Assembly: GCA_012728535.1 (NCBI GenBank)
Contig: JAAYEX010000163.1
Location: forward strand, 1-29,462
DNA length: 29,462 bases
Origin: Clostridiaceae bacterium
Lineage (GTDB): Bacteria > Bacillota > Clostridia > Saccharofermentanales > DTU023
Direction: 5' to 3'
Numbering within the stretch: position 1 is the stretch's first letter; every line of letters starts with the position of its first letter. The position numbers were made by a program, and so were the translations under genes. The notes under the pieces were generated by a model that saw nothing but the letters and a program-made list of their open reading frames with translations, did no database searches and had not been told where the DNA came from. Of this stretch, positions 13,790-20,900 are shown one piece after another.

Positions 13790-16660
13790 CTAACCTCCTG
13801 TAGTGTTTTGCTCATCTTCAATTAAATGACAATTTTTGTATTTTTTACCACTGCCACACCAACATGGATCATTGCGCCCGGGTTTTACCGTGCGCGTTAC
13901 AGGTTTTTGTTGCAAACTTCCACCTGCGACAGGCTCCATATTACCATGTCTGCGTCTTGCCCCTCGTGAAACAGGCGGGGCAGGTTCCGCTCCTGCAGCG
14001 ACTGCCTGTGCCGAAAATCCTGCGGATCCTCTTCCCTCGCCGGTGATCTGAGGTTCTTTGCGTTCGGTCGGTGTAGCGATGAGACGGGCACGCATGATCA
14101 GGCGAACAGAGTCTTCCTGTATACCTTCGGTCATGTCCTCAAACATGTCAAAACCTTCGCGTTTGTACTCGACAACCGGATCATGTTGTGCATAGCTGCG
14201 CATTCCTATACTGTCGCGCAAATCATCCATAGCATCAATATGATCCATCCAGTGACGGTCTACCGTCTGCAAGAGAACCACACGCTCAGCTTCACGCAAA
14301 AGATCATCTGAACCAAGCTCTTTCCCTCTGGACTCCAGGCGGTCCAGTGCCTGATCAGCCAGTATTTCTCCGAAATCACTGCTATCCAGCTGCGGCAGTT
14401 TCTCTTCCAGTTCAGTCAAGAGAGGTAAGTCACCAAATATATCACTTACTCGCGTTTTGATTCCGACGTAGTCCCAGTCCCCTGTTTCTTCTTTGGTCGC
14501 TATGAAGTTACTTAATGTATTCTCCATCACACTACAGATGATGCGCTGATAGTAGTTGTGCAGGTCGCGTCCTTCAAGTACCTCGCGCCTCTGTTGATAA
14601 ATAAGGTTGCGCTGTTGGTTCATGACATCGTCATACTCGAGTACATTCTTTCGAATGCCGAAGTTTCGAGCTTCAACACGCTTCTGTGCTGATTCAATGA
14701 CATTGGAAAGCATGGGGTGACTGATTTCCACATCTTCTTCTACGCCCAGTGTATCAAAAATGCGATCCAGCCTGTCTCCGCCGAAAAGACGCATCAGATC
14801 GTCATCCAATGACAGATAAAAGCTGCTGGCACCCGGGTCGCCCTGACGTCCGGCGCGTCCGCGCAGCTGGTTATCTATACGTCTTGATTCATGTCTTTCT
14901 GTTCCAAGAATATAGAGTCCGCCTGCTGCTACAACAGCTTGTTTTTCTTCTTTGATTTCTTGATCATGCTTGTTTTCCAGCTCAGCAAATTTCTTCCTGG
15001 CAGCCAGAATCTCTTCATCTTCGGTAATATTGTAAGCAGTGGCCTGCTCAATCATTTCCTCGTCAAAGCCCAGCTTGCGCATTTGCTCACGTGCCATGAA
15101 TTCAGGATTGCCGCCCAGCATGATATCCGTGCCTCGACCTGCCATATTAGTTGCGATTGTAACAGCGTTCAGACGACCGGCCTGTGCTACGATCTCAGCC
15201 TCTCGTTCATGGTTCTTTGCATTCAGGACATTATGAGGAATTCCTGCTTTCTTAAACAGTCTGGAAATTAACTCTGATTTTTCAACCGAAACTGTACCAA
15301 CCAGGATAGGCTGTCCTGTGCTGTGTACCTGCGTCACTTCCTCCAACAAAGCTTTATATTTGCCATTTTCTGTTTTAAAAACGGCATCCGCTTTGTCTTC
15401 ACGGATCATCGGCATATTGGTGGGTATAGTTATAACATCAAGATTATAGATTTGGCGGAACTCATCTTCTTCAGTCAGAGCCGTTCCGGTCATTCCGGAA
15501 AGTTTTTTATACATACGGAAATAATTCTGGAAAGTGATAGTAGCCAGGGTCTTGTTCTCTGCATTGATTTCAACATTCTCTTTTGCCTCTATGGCCTGAT
15601 GCAGTCCGTTACTGTAGCGGCGACCAAACATAAGGCGACCTGTGAAATCGTCAACTATGATAACCTCACCGTCTTTCACGACATAATCCTGATCCAGATG
15701 CATATTGCCGTGTGCTTTTAGCGCATTATTCAAGTGATGATTAATCTCATAGTTTTCCTGATCAGAAAGGTTCTCTATGGAAAAAAACCTTTCAGCTTTT
15801 TCGATACCACGTTTAGTCAGAACAGCAGATTTTGCTTTTTCATCAACGATATAATCAGCGTCTGCTTCAATGTCTTCCATTTCTTCAACCGTACGCAGGG
15901 TATCTTTTTGCACGATGACCTTCTTGCGTAGGCCACGCGCAAAGCTGTTTGCTTTACTGTAAAGCTCAGAGGATTCTGAACCGTGTCCCGAGATAATCAG
16001 CGGTGTACGTGCCTCATCAACAAGGATACTGTCAACTTCGTCGACAATAGCAAAGCTAAGTTCACGCTGTACACAGCGGTCCAGGCTCATTACCATATTG
16101 TCACGCAGGTAATCAAAGCCGAACTCATTATTAGTACCATAAGTAACATCAGCATCATAGGAGCGCTTGCGATCGGCTTTATCTACACCATGAACAACAA
16201 GGCCAACAGAAAGCCCGAGATAGCGATATATCTTTCCCATCCATTCACTATCACGTTTGGCCAGGTAATCATTAACAGTTACTATGTGAACACCTTTGCC
16301 GGTAAGGGCATTCAGATACACAGGCAAGGTCGCTACCAGCGTTTTTCCTTCACCTGTTTTCATCTCAGCTATTCTGCCCTGATGTAGAATAATCCCTCCC
16401 TCGATCTGTACCGGGAAATGTTTCATACCCAGCACACGGGTGGATGCTTCACGCACTGTGGCAAAAGCCTCAGGCAAAATATCGTCCAGGCTTTCACCTG
16501 CAGCGAGTCTGGCTTTGAACTGTTCGGTTTTCGCTTTCAGTTCACTCTCAGTCAGCTTCTCATATTCATGCTCAAGCCTCAGGATCTTTTCTACTATGCT
16601 TTTGTTCTTTTTAAGTTCACGCTCCGAATAGGTGCCGAAAATTTTCTCAAATAAAGACAT
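13790..16660 (-). CDS. secA: Preprotein translocase ATPase SecA
   Basis: Peripheral membrane motor that drives secretory proteins through SecYEG. At 956 residues it is slightly longer than the common 840-900. Walker A MKTGEGKTLVATLP at 100-113, the DEAD-type VDEVDSIL, the NMAGRGTDI motif and LRGRAGRQGDPG of the second ATPase lobe are all intact. A low-complexity Ala/Gly/Arg linker leads to a C-terminal SEC-C zinc-binding tail, C933-x-C935 and C944-H945, which binds SecB or ribosomes in other species. The start at 16660 follows AAGGAG with a short spacer. Its neighbours are the TadE-like trio upstream and tkt downstream. A candidate promoter lies at 16717-16744. One clear SecA is visible; no accessory SecA2 features are seen. 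Confidence 0.98.
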   Translation of the reverse strand: MSLFEKIFGTYSERELKKNKSIVEKILRLEHEYEKLTESELKAKTEQFKARLAAGESLDDILPEAFATVREASTRVLGMKHFPVQIEGGIILHQGRIAEMKTGEGKTLVATLPVYLNALTGKGVHIVTVNDYLAKRDSEWMGKIYRYLGLSVGLVVHGVDKADRKRSYDADVTYGTNNEFGFDYLRDNMVMSLDRCVQRELSFAIVDEVDSILVDEARTPLIISGHGSESSELYSKANSFARGLRKKVIVQKDTLRTVEEMEDIEADADYIVDEKAKSAVLTKRGIEKAERFFSIENLSDQENYEINHHLNNALKAHGNMHLDQDYVVKDGEVIIVDDFTGRLMFGRRYSNGLHQAIEAKENVEINAENKTLATITFQNYFRMYKKLSGMTGTALTEEDEFRQIYNLDVITIPTNMPMIREDKADAVFKTENGKYKALLEEVTQVHSTGQPILVGTVSVEKSELISRLFKKAGIPHNVLNAKNHEREAEIVAQAGRLNAVTIATNMAGRGTDIMLGGNPEFMAREQMRKLGFDEEMIEQATAYNITEDEEILAARKKFAELENKHDQEIKEEKQAVVAAGGLYILGTERHESRRIDNQLRGRAGRQGDPGASSFYLSLDDDLMRLFGGDRLDRIFDTLGVEEDVEISHPMLSNVIESAQKRVEARNFGIRKNVLEYDDVMNQQRNLIYQQRREVLEGRDLHNYYQRIICSVMENTLSNFIATKEETGDWDYVGIKTRVSDIFGDLPLLTELEEKLPQLDSSDFGEILADQALDRLESRGKELGSDDLLREAERVVLLQTVDRHWMDHIDAMDDLRDSIGMRSYAQHDPVVEYKREGFDMFEDMTEGIQEDSVRLIMRARLIATPTERKEPQITGEGRGSAGFSAQAVAAGAEPAPPVSRGARRRHGNMEPVAGGSLQQKPVTRTVKPGRNDPCWCGSGKKYKNCHLIEDEQNTTGG

Positions 16661-16716
16661 TAATACTCCTTATGTAAATACGTACATTGGTTATGGCAAA
16701 TCTAGTCATGTCACAG

Positions 16717-16744
16717 ACAATATTTTATCTTATAGTCAGGTCAA
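16717..16744 (-). promoter_or_regulatory. Candidate promoter of secA-tkt
   Basis: On the minus strand TTGACC (16739-16744) and TATTGT (16717-16722) are 16 bases apart, in the 92-base gap after the TadE-like genes. No terminator is visible in that gap, so read-through from upstream is also possible. Confidence 0.45.
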
Positions 16745-16752
16745 ATCATAGC

Positions 16753-17745
16753 TCAGTTTTCCCCTGTTGACTGATAACGGCTACTTTCACCATAACGGCT
16801 TATTTTCAATTCTACACCGAATCCTGAAGCGTAACTGCTCCATTGGCTAATTACTTCGCCATCCAACCAGTCCGCATGATTTCGAGGCACAACCAGGATT
16901 AACTGTTTATTTCTGATTTCCCCTATACCGGGTCCAGGTTCCGGCGCACCCTCAAAACCGGACAAATCACCTATAAAAGAGAAAACCCTGCCTTCGGCAG
17001 CAGCTTTTGTCTGCCAGGATGGAGCTGTGAGATCCATACTTTTGATTGCTGTAGCAGTACCTGAACTCCAACTTGCAATTGTCGGATACGTAGTGGGAAG
17101 ATTTGCACCATACATCCGTTGAAATTGCAGACCGCGCTCAAAATTTGACATGCTCCAGATATCATTTGCTTCATCTTCATCATCCGTATTTGAGTTATTG
17201 CCGAAATTGTATTTACCTCTGGACCAAAGAGGCACTGAACTGGTTATATATTCTTCACCGGTGGCCTTTGAAGAAGTTCTGGAATATGACATCCCAATAT
17301 AAATCAAGTTTCTTTCAGGAACATAATCAACAAAGAATCGTCGTTCTCCTTGAGGGACGTCCTGACCACGGGCAGCGCAGATCTCTTCCAGCCAGTAATT
17401 ATATCTATAGTTCAGTGCCGGTCCGGCCAACAAGCTGGCAACAATATCAACTGCAAAATCCATAATATAATTCTTAATGCCAAGATCGTCGATGATCTTA
17501 AGCAATTGTGTGTCGGTGATCTCTTCTCCGCTTGAAATCAAATCTGATAGCGGATAAAGAAGTTCTATTTCACCGGCCAGCTGATCCAATGCATGTCGAG
17601 CCGATATTGATTGTTCTATTTCGCGAACGTGTACGTAAAATGCAAATATAATAAACAGAATAATTGGCAGAATGAGTGACATTTCCAATGCCATTGAGGC
17701 TTTGGCTCTGTTTTTTTTCCTTCCTTTTATGCGATCCCTGTTCAT
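16753..17745 (-). CDS. TadE-like membrane-anchored protein
   Basis: A 330-residue protein with a basic N-terminus (GRKKNRAK) followed by ASMALEMSLILPIILFIIF, a single membrane helix at about 18-40. The A-S-x-x-L-E-x-x-x-x-L-P pattern is the hallmark of TadE/TadF minor pseudopilins, which belong to Tad/Flp pilus machines; the rest (41-330) would lie outside the membrane. That part shows no catalytic motif I recognise and has an acidic Asn/Asp/Glu-rich patch near 183-195. It starts at 17745 after AGAGGTT. It is the third gene of a group with two other proteins bearing the same kind of N-terminus, 22 bases after the DUF5702-like gene. TadE-like topology is well supported; function in pilus assembly is inferred and no Tad ATPase is in the window. 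Confidence 0.75.
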   Translation of the reverse strand: MNRDRIKGRKKNRAKASMALEMSLILPIILFIIFAFYVHVREIEQSISARHALDQLAGEIELLYPLSDLISSGEEITDTQLLKIIDDLGIKNYIMDFAVDIVASLLAGPALNYRYNYWLEEICAARGQDVPQGERRFFVDYVPERNLIYIGMSYSRTSSKATGEEYITSSVPLWSRGKYNFGNNSNTDDEDEANDIWSMSNFERGLQFQRMYGANLPTTYPTIASWSSGTATAIKSMDLTAPSWQTKAAAEGRVFSFIGDLSGFEGAPEPGPGIGEIRNKQLILVVPRNHADWLDGEVISQWSSYASGFGVELKISRYGESSRYQSTGEN

Positions 17746-17767
17746 TTAAACCTCTAATATTTCTTAT

Positions 17768-19180
17768 TTATTCGTAATCTTCCTCACGCGAAAAATATCT
17801 ACGTTTGATCGTTACGGCAAAGTTAGTACGTGAAAACTCTCCGATTACATAAGCAGGGCGCGTGACCTCACAGGAAACTTCAGTGAAATATTCGTCCCCA
17901 TAATTTTGTTGGATTGCAGCTGAGATCCGTTCCAGCAATTGTTCTCTAGGTTGAATCAGAATCAGAAGTCGCAGATGATCACGATAATTGACCTTAAAGG
18001 CATCTGTTCCCGTTGAAGGCCAGAGTTTAACCTCCTCGCCATCCAGCAACTTGTTTTTATCTCTGATTCCGCTTGCTATTGAATCAGAAATGATCAATAC
18101 AATTGAAAGTGCTTCCGGCGGTAGAGTAATAAAGCCGGCGGAGATCACAGACACAGTGGCGGAAATAGCTGCTGCTTTTGTATCAAAACTCGCACGTTCT
18201 GTTGGAGAAAGCAGTGTAGAAAGCAGATTAATCAATATACGGCAACCGACAATAAAATATTTGACATTTCTGGCTGCTGTTTCACCAATAGCACCGGTTG
18301 CAATCATTTCCTGCTCATATTGTCTGGATTCCGGGAACAGGCTGAGCAGTCGACCGTCGGGGGTACGATACTGCTTTGTGGCTCCGTTTTGTTTGAGTGA
18401 AGTTACCTGCGAACCAAAGTAAGACAAGCTGTATTCTGCTAAAAGAATTTGATCAGTGAAGCCTTCCGGCAAGGTAAACATCATTGTGTCAAGTCCTTGC
18501 GCCAGTTTTTCCAGACCTGACACTTTATAAGGATCAAATTCTTCAACTATTCCGCCTCCGCTTGCATCAGGAATATAAACCGGGGAAAGTCCCAGAAGAG
18601 AATTATGATAATCATCACGATATTCCTTATCTGCATACTTGGAAAACTCAGCAAACCATTCTTCATTTGATTCATCCTCTTCAAGATCAGGATTAACCAC
18701 ATCCGGGTCGGCTTCACTTAGAGAAGTTACAGAACTCGCCATATTGTCCGGCACTATATCCTTGATCGACCGGATTCGACTAATTACTTCGTCGATCAAT
18801 CCTGCGGTTGCGCGCACACTCATGTGTCGTGCGATCGCACCCATAAGATAGTCCTTTTCATAGAGATTCTCCTGGACAGTAATTTTCTGCTCATAAAAAT
18901 CAGGCAGGAGGAATTCAGATGAAGTCCTCTCCACAGCTTGTTCTGTCATAGCAAACAGTCCGAAATCTCGATAAAGGCCACGATCAAAAGCGGCCAGTGC
19001 TGAATCAGCACTTTGCTTGGCTGCGCGTACTGCATCCAGATCTTCACGAGTCCAGAGACTACCGATTAATAGAGACATCATCAGAAAGATAATCATCGGC
19101 AGCATCAGACAGCTGGCCAGTGTAATGCTGGCTCGTTGCCTGTACTTTTGTTCTTTACTGTACTTAAGTCGATTTTCCAT
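17768..19180 (-). CDS. TadE/DUF5702-like membrane-anchored protein
   Basis: A 470-residue protein with N-terminal RASITLASCLMLPMIIFLM, one membrane helix at about 17-41, followed by a segment ending LAAFDRGLYRDFGLFAM (62-78). This resembles the start of Firmicutes DUF5702 proteins, in which a TadE-like helix precedes a region with a YGLFAL-type motif. The long remainder should be extracytoplasmic, with further hydrophobic stretches at about 318-366 (SERASF... through IVLIISDSIASG). The ribosome binding site before 19180 is weak, and the gene starts only 6 bases after the 93-residue gene, so translational coupling is likely. The family match comes from memory of the motif, not a search. Role in Tad-type pilus assembly or secretion is inferred. 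Confidence 0.68.
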   Translation of the reverse strand: MENRLKYSKEQKYRQRASITLASCLMLPMIIFLMMSLLIGSLWTREDLDAVRAAKQSADSALAAFDRGLYRDFGLFAMTEQAVERTSSEFLLPDFYEQKITVQENLYEKDYLMGAIARHMSVRATAGLIDEVISRIRSIKDIVPDNMASSVTSLSEADPDVVNPDLEEDESNEEWFAEFSKYADKEYRDDYHNSLLGLSPVYIPDASGGGIVEEFDPYKVSGLEKLAQGLDTMMFTLPEGFTDQILLAEYSLSYFGSQVTSLKQNGATKQYRTPDGRLLSLFPESRQYEQEMIATGAIGETAARNVKYFIVGCRILINLLSTLLSPTERASFDTKAAAISATVSVISAGFITLPPEALSIVLIISDSIASGIRDKNKLLDGEEVKLWPSTGTDAFKVNYRDHLRLLILIQPREQLLERISAAIQQNYGDEYFTEVSCEVTRPAYVIGEFSRTNFAVTIKRRYFSREEDYE

Positions 19181-19186
19181 ACCCGC

Positions 19187-19468
19187 TCACCCATCCGAGC
19201 GGAAGAAAAGCGAAAGATCGTGTGCAAGAGAAACTAATTCGATCATTCGTTGTGGTGAGTGTTTCAACGTTGGTAAGTACTCGCCATCATGCTCATAGAA
19301 ACTACGTTCATAAAATTTCTCTTCTATCTGAACTGTAGTATTGCTTCTTCCAACAATTTCTGCACTCATACGCACATCATCTGCTATAGGCAATGAAAAC
19401 CCTAATGATTGAACAAGAATATAGAACGCAGTTGACGAAACTATAGCTGACTCCAAAGTAAATGCCAT
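19187..19468 (-). CDS. Small TadE/pseudopilin-like protein
   Basis: A 93-residue protein that opens with MAFTLESAIVSSTAFYILVQ, a single hydrophobic helix with a Glu near its start (TLESAIV), as in TadE proteins and type IV pilin-like proteins. The remaining 60 residues are polar with no known motif. It is a real gene: AGGAGG lies at an ideal distance before the ATG at 19468, and it heads a tightly spaced three-gene group whose members share this N-terminal design. It could be a minor pseudopilin. No prepilin peptidase site is certain because the leader is only two or three residues long and lacks the usual Gly. Confidence 0.65.
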   Translation of the reverse strand: MAFTLESAIVSSTAFYILVQSLGFSLPIADDVRMSAEIVGRSNTTVQIEEKFYERSFYEHDGEYLPTLKHSPQRMIELVSLAHDLSLFFRSDG

Positions 19469-19504
19469 CTTTCTCTACCTCCTTATATTAGAATTATCAC
19501 TCCC

Positions 19505-19541
19505 CGAAAAACAAATAACCCTGTGACTATAAGACACAGGG
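19505..19541 (-). terminator. Intrinsic terminator after the metallo-hydrolase gene
   Basis: On the minus strand a 7-bp stem CCCTGTG/CACAGGG (arms 19535-19541 and 19519-19525) with a 9-base loop is followed by TTATTTGTTTTT. It would end the MGS-like/hydrolase transcript just before the TadE-like genes. Confidence 0.72.
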
Positions 19542-19641
19542 CTGCAATACATGGCAAATTGTCAGTTCAGATAAGAATTCTTTAGCAAACAGTCTCTTTC
19601 AGTACTGTCACCACTGCTTAATTACATGGAAATTCTTCTTT

Positions 19642-20325
19642 TTATCTCCCCACCAGAGTTTCTGCAAAAATCCAGACCGCAGAATTCAGAAGTTCACCGG
19701 CACTTACAGTTGCGCCATGCCCCGGACAAACCGGCAAAGATGCCGGCAGATCTATCAAAAGATTGCGCAAAAATTGCAGTGACCGATACATTTCAGCAGA
19801 ATCGCCACTAGCTAAGTCTGTGCGGCCGAAGGAATCGTCAAAGAGGGTATCGCCTGTGATCAGGGCCAATGCTTCTGCTTCTTCATCATCAGTTTGACGT
19901 AAAATCAAAAAACACATTGAGCCCTTAGTGTGGCCGGGAGTATTGTAAATTTTCAGTCTTAATTCGGAATCAAGTTCAATCTCCTCGCCATCTTGCAGAT
20001 ATCGATCTGCCTCCGGATAGCTTGTGGGCTGGCCGAACATGAAAGATGCATTGGCCCTGGCGTCTGACAGGAGTTCTTTTTCCTGCTCCGCCACCCAAAA
20101 GGCTGCATTATTTCTCTCTTTCCATTGTCGGACTGATGCGACATGGTCATAGTGACCATGTGTCGCAATGAGAAACTTGACTTCGTCAGCATCAGAAACT
20201 TTCTCCGGAGGAACAGCCGGATCAAAAAGAATACTGCCTTTTTCAGTCTTTAAAAGGTATGCGTTGCCATAACGAAATGCTTCAGGAATCCGCCTTAATT
20301 CAGGCAATATTTGATATCGGGACAT
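19642..20325 (-). CDS. Metallo-beta-lactamase-fold hydrolase (glyoxalase II-like)
   Basis: A 227-residue binuclear-metal hydrolase of the glyoxalase II/hydroxyacylglutathione hydrolase-like group. All metal ligands are present: H56-x-H58-x-D60-H61 (THGHYDH), H132 (PGHTKGS), D159 (GDTLFDDSFGRTDL) and H203 (PGHG). The GDTLF..S.GR.D segment is typical of small bacterial glyoxalase-II-like thioesterases that act on thiol esters. It starts 14 bases after the MGS-like gene on the same strand, and a terminator follows, so the two form a pair. The context hints at methylglyoxal or another reactive carbonyl, but the partner lacks MGS catalytic residues, so the substrate is uncertain. Confidence 0.88.
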   Translation of the reverse strand: MSRYQILPELRRIPEAFRYGNAYLLKTEKGSILFDPAVPPEKVSDADEVKFLIATHGHYDHVASVRQWKERNNAAFWVAEQEKELLSDARANASFMFGQPTSYPEADRYLQDGEEIELDSELRLKIYNTPGHTKGSMCFLILRQTDDEEAEALALITGDTLFDDSFGRTDLASGDSAEMYRSLQFLRNLLIDLPASLPVCPGHGATVSAGELLNSAVWIFAETLVGR

Positions 20326-20339
20326 ACAAGGACAGCCTC

Positions 20340-20729
20340 TCAGCGGACCAGCTCACGCCAGTCAAGATCTCCTCTGCTAATAGCAAGTACTAAAACTTCT
20401 GCTGTAGCTGAGTTGGTAGCAAAAGGAATGCTGTTAGTGTCACAAGCACGGAACAAGTCTATTAGTGGTTCAGTGATAGGTCCCTCCGGATCGCGTAAAT
20501 AAATCAAAGCATCAATTTCATTGTAACGCGCACTGGCGGCAAGTTGACTCTTCGTACTGGTTTCTTCTGTCGGGTAAGCCATAACTTTAAGAGTTGTCGC
20601 CCCCTTGATCAAATGTGCCGTATTCAGTGGTGAAATTAATTCATGCTGATTTAAGATTTGCTGATAAGCAATACAAAAGTTAACCAGTAATTCAGTTCGT
20701 GATATATCGGCCATTACAACAATTTTCAT
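20340..20729 (-). CDS. Methylglyoxal-synthase-like domain protein, catalytic residues lost
   Basis: A 129-residue protein that aligns by eye with MgsA along its length: NQHELISPLNTAHLI (27-41) against QHELIATGTTGKLI, EIDALIYLRDPEG (71-83), and CDTNSIPFATNSATAEVLV (96-114). However, residues essential in E. coli MgsA are changed. The His after the first strand is missing (VVMADIS), the GGDQQ catalytic Asp71 position reads TKSQ with Lys60, and the Asp101/His98 region reads ITEPLI. Only the Asp equivalent to Asp91 (D80) remains. The phosphate-binding TGTTG and SGP segments are also lost. It is therefore probably a non-catalytic MGS-fold protein, perhaps ligand-binding. I use the ATG at 20729 with a weak GGGAAG; a TTG at 20741 is an alternative. 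It is first in a pair with the metallo-hydrolase. Confidence 0.75.
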   Translation of the reverse strand: MKIVVMADISRTELLVNFCIAYQQILNQHELISPLNTAHLIKGATTLKVMAYPTEETSTKSQLAASARYNEIDALIYLRDPEGPITEPLIDLFRACDTNSIPFATNSATAEVLVLAISRGDLDWRELVR

Positions 20730-20803
20730 ATTTCTTCCCAAGCGACGTTCTTCTACAAAAAACGCGCTTCACCTCCCCATAATTTTACGCAGATCCTCGA
20801 ATT

Positions 20804-20832
20804 ATTATAAACGAAGATTGCTAAGCTCTCAA
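20804..20832 (-). promoter_or_regulatory. Promoter of the MGS-like/hydrolase pair, with overlapping inverted repeat
   Basis: On the minus strand TTGAGA (20827-20832) and consensus TATAAT (20804-20809) are 17 bases apart. A perfect 6-bp inverted repeat, TGCTAA/TTAGCA with arms at 20819-20824 and 20838-20843, flanks the -35 element and is a plausible operator. Confidence 0.75.
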
Positions 20833-20900
20833 TCAGATTAGCACTTTAGATATTTGTGCACTCATCATATACTTATCTCATATAATTGGCATATTATCAA

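Noticed and set aside
15983..16387. 134-codon open frame on the plus strand inside secA
   Set aside because: It lies wholly opposite secA, has no ribosome binding site, and its translation has no recognisable motif. The secA frame is unambiguous.
17988..18422. 144-codon plus-strand frame opposite the DUF5702-like gene
   Set aside because: No binding site, Ser-rich shadow composition, and the opposite frame carries TadE-like features and good spacing within its operon.
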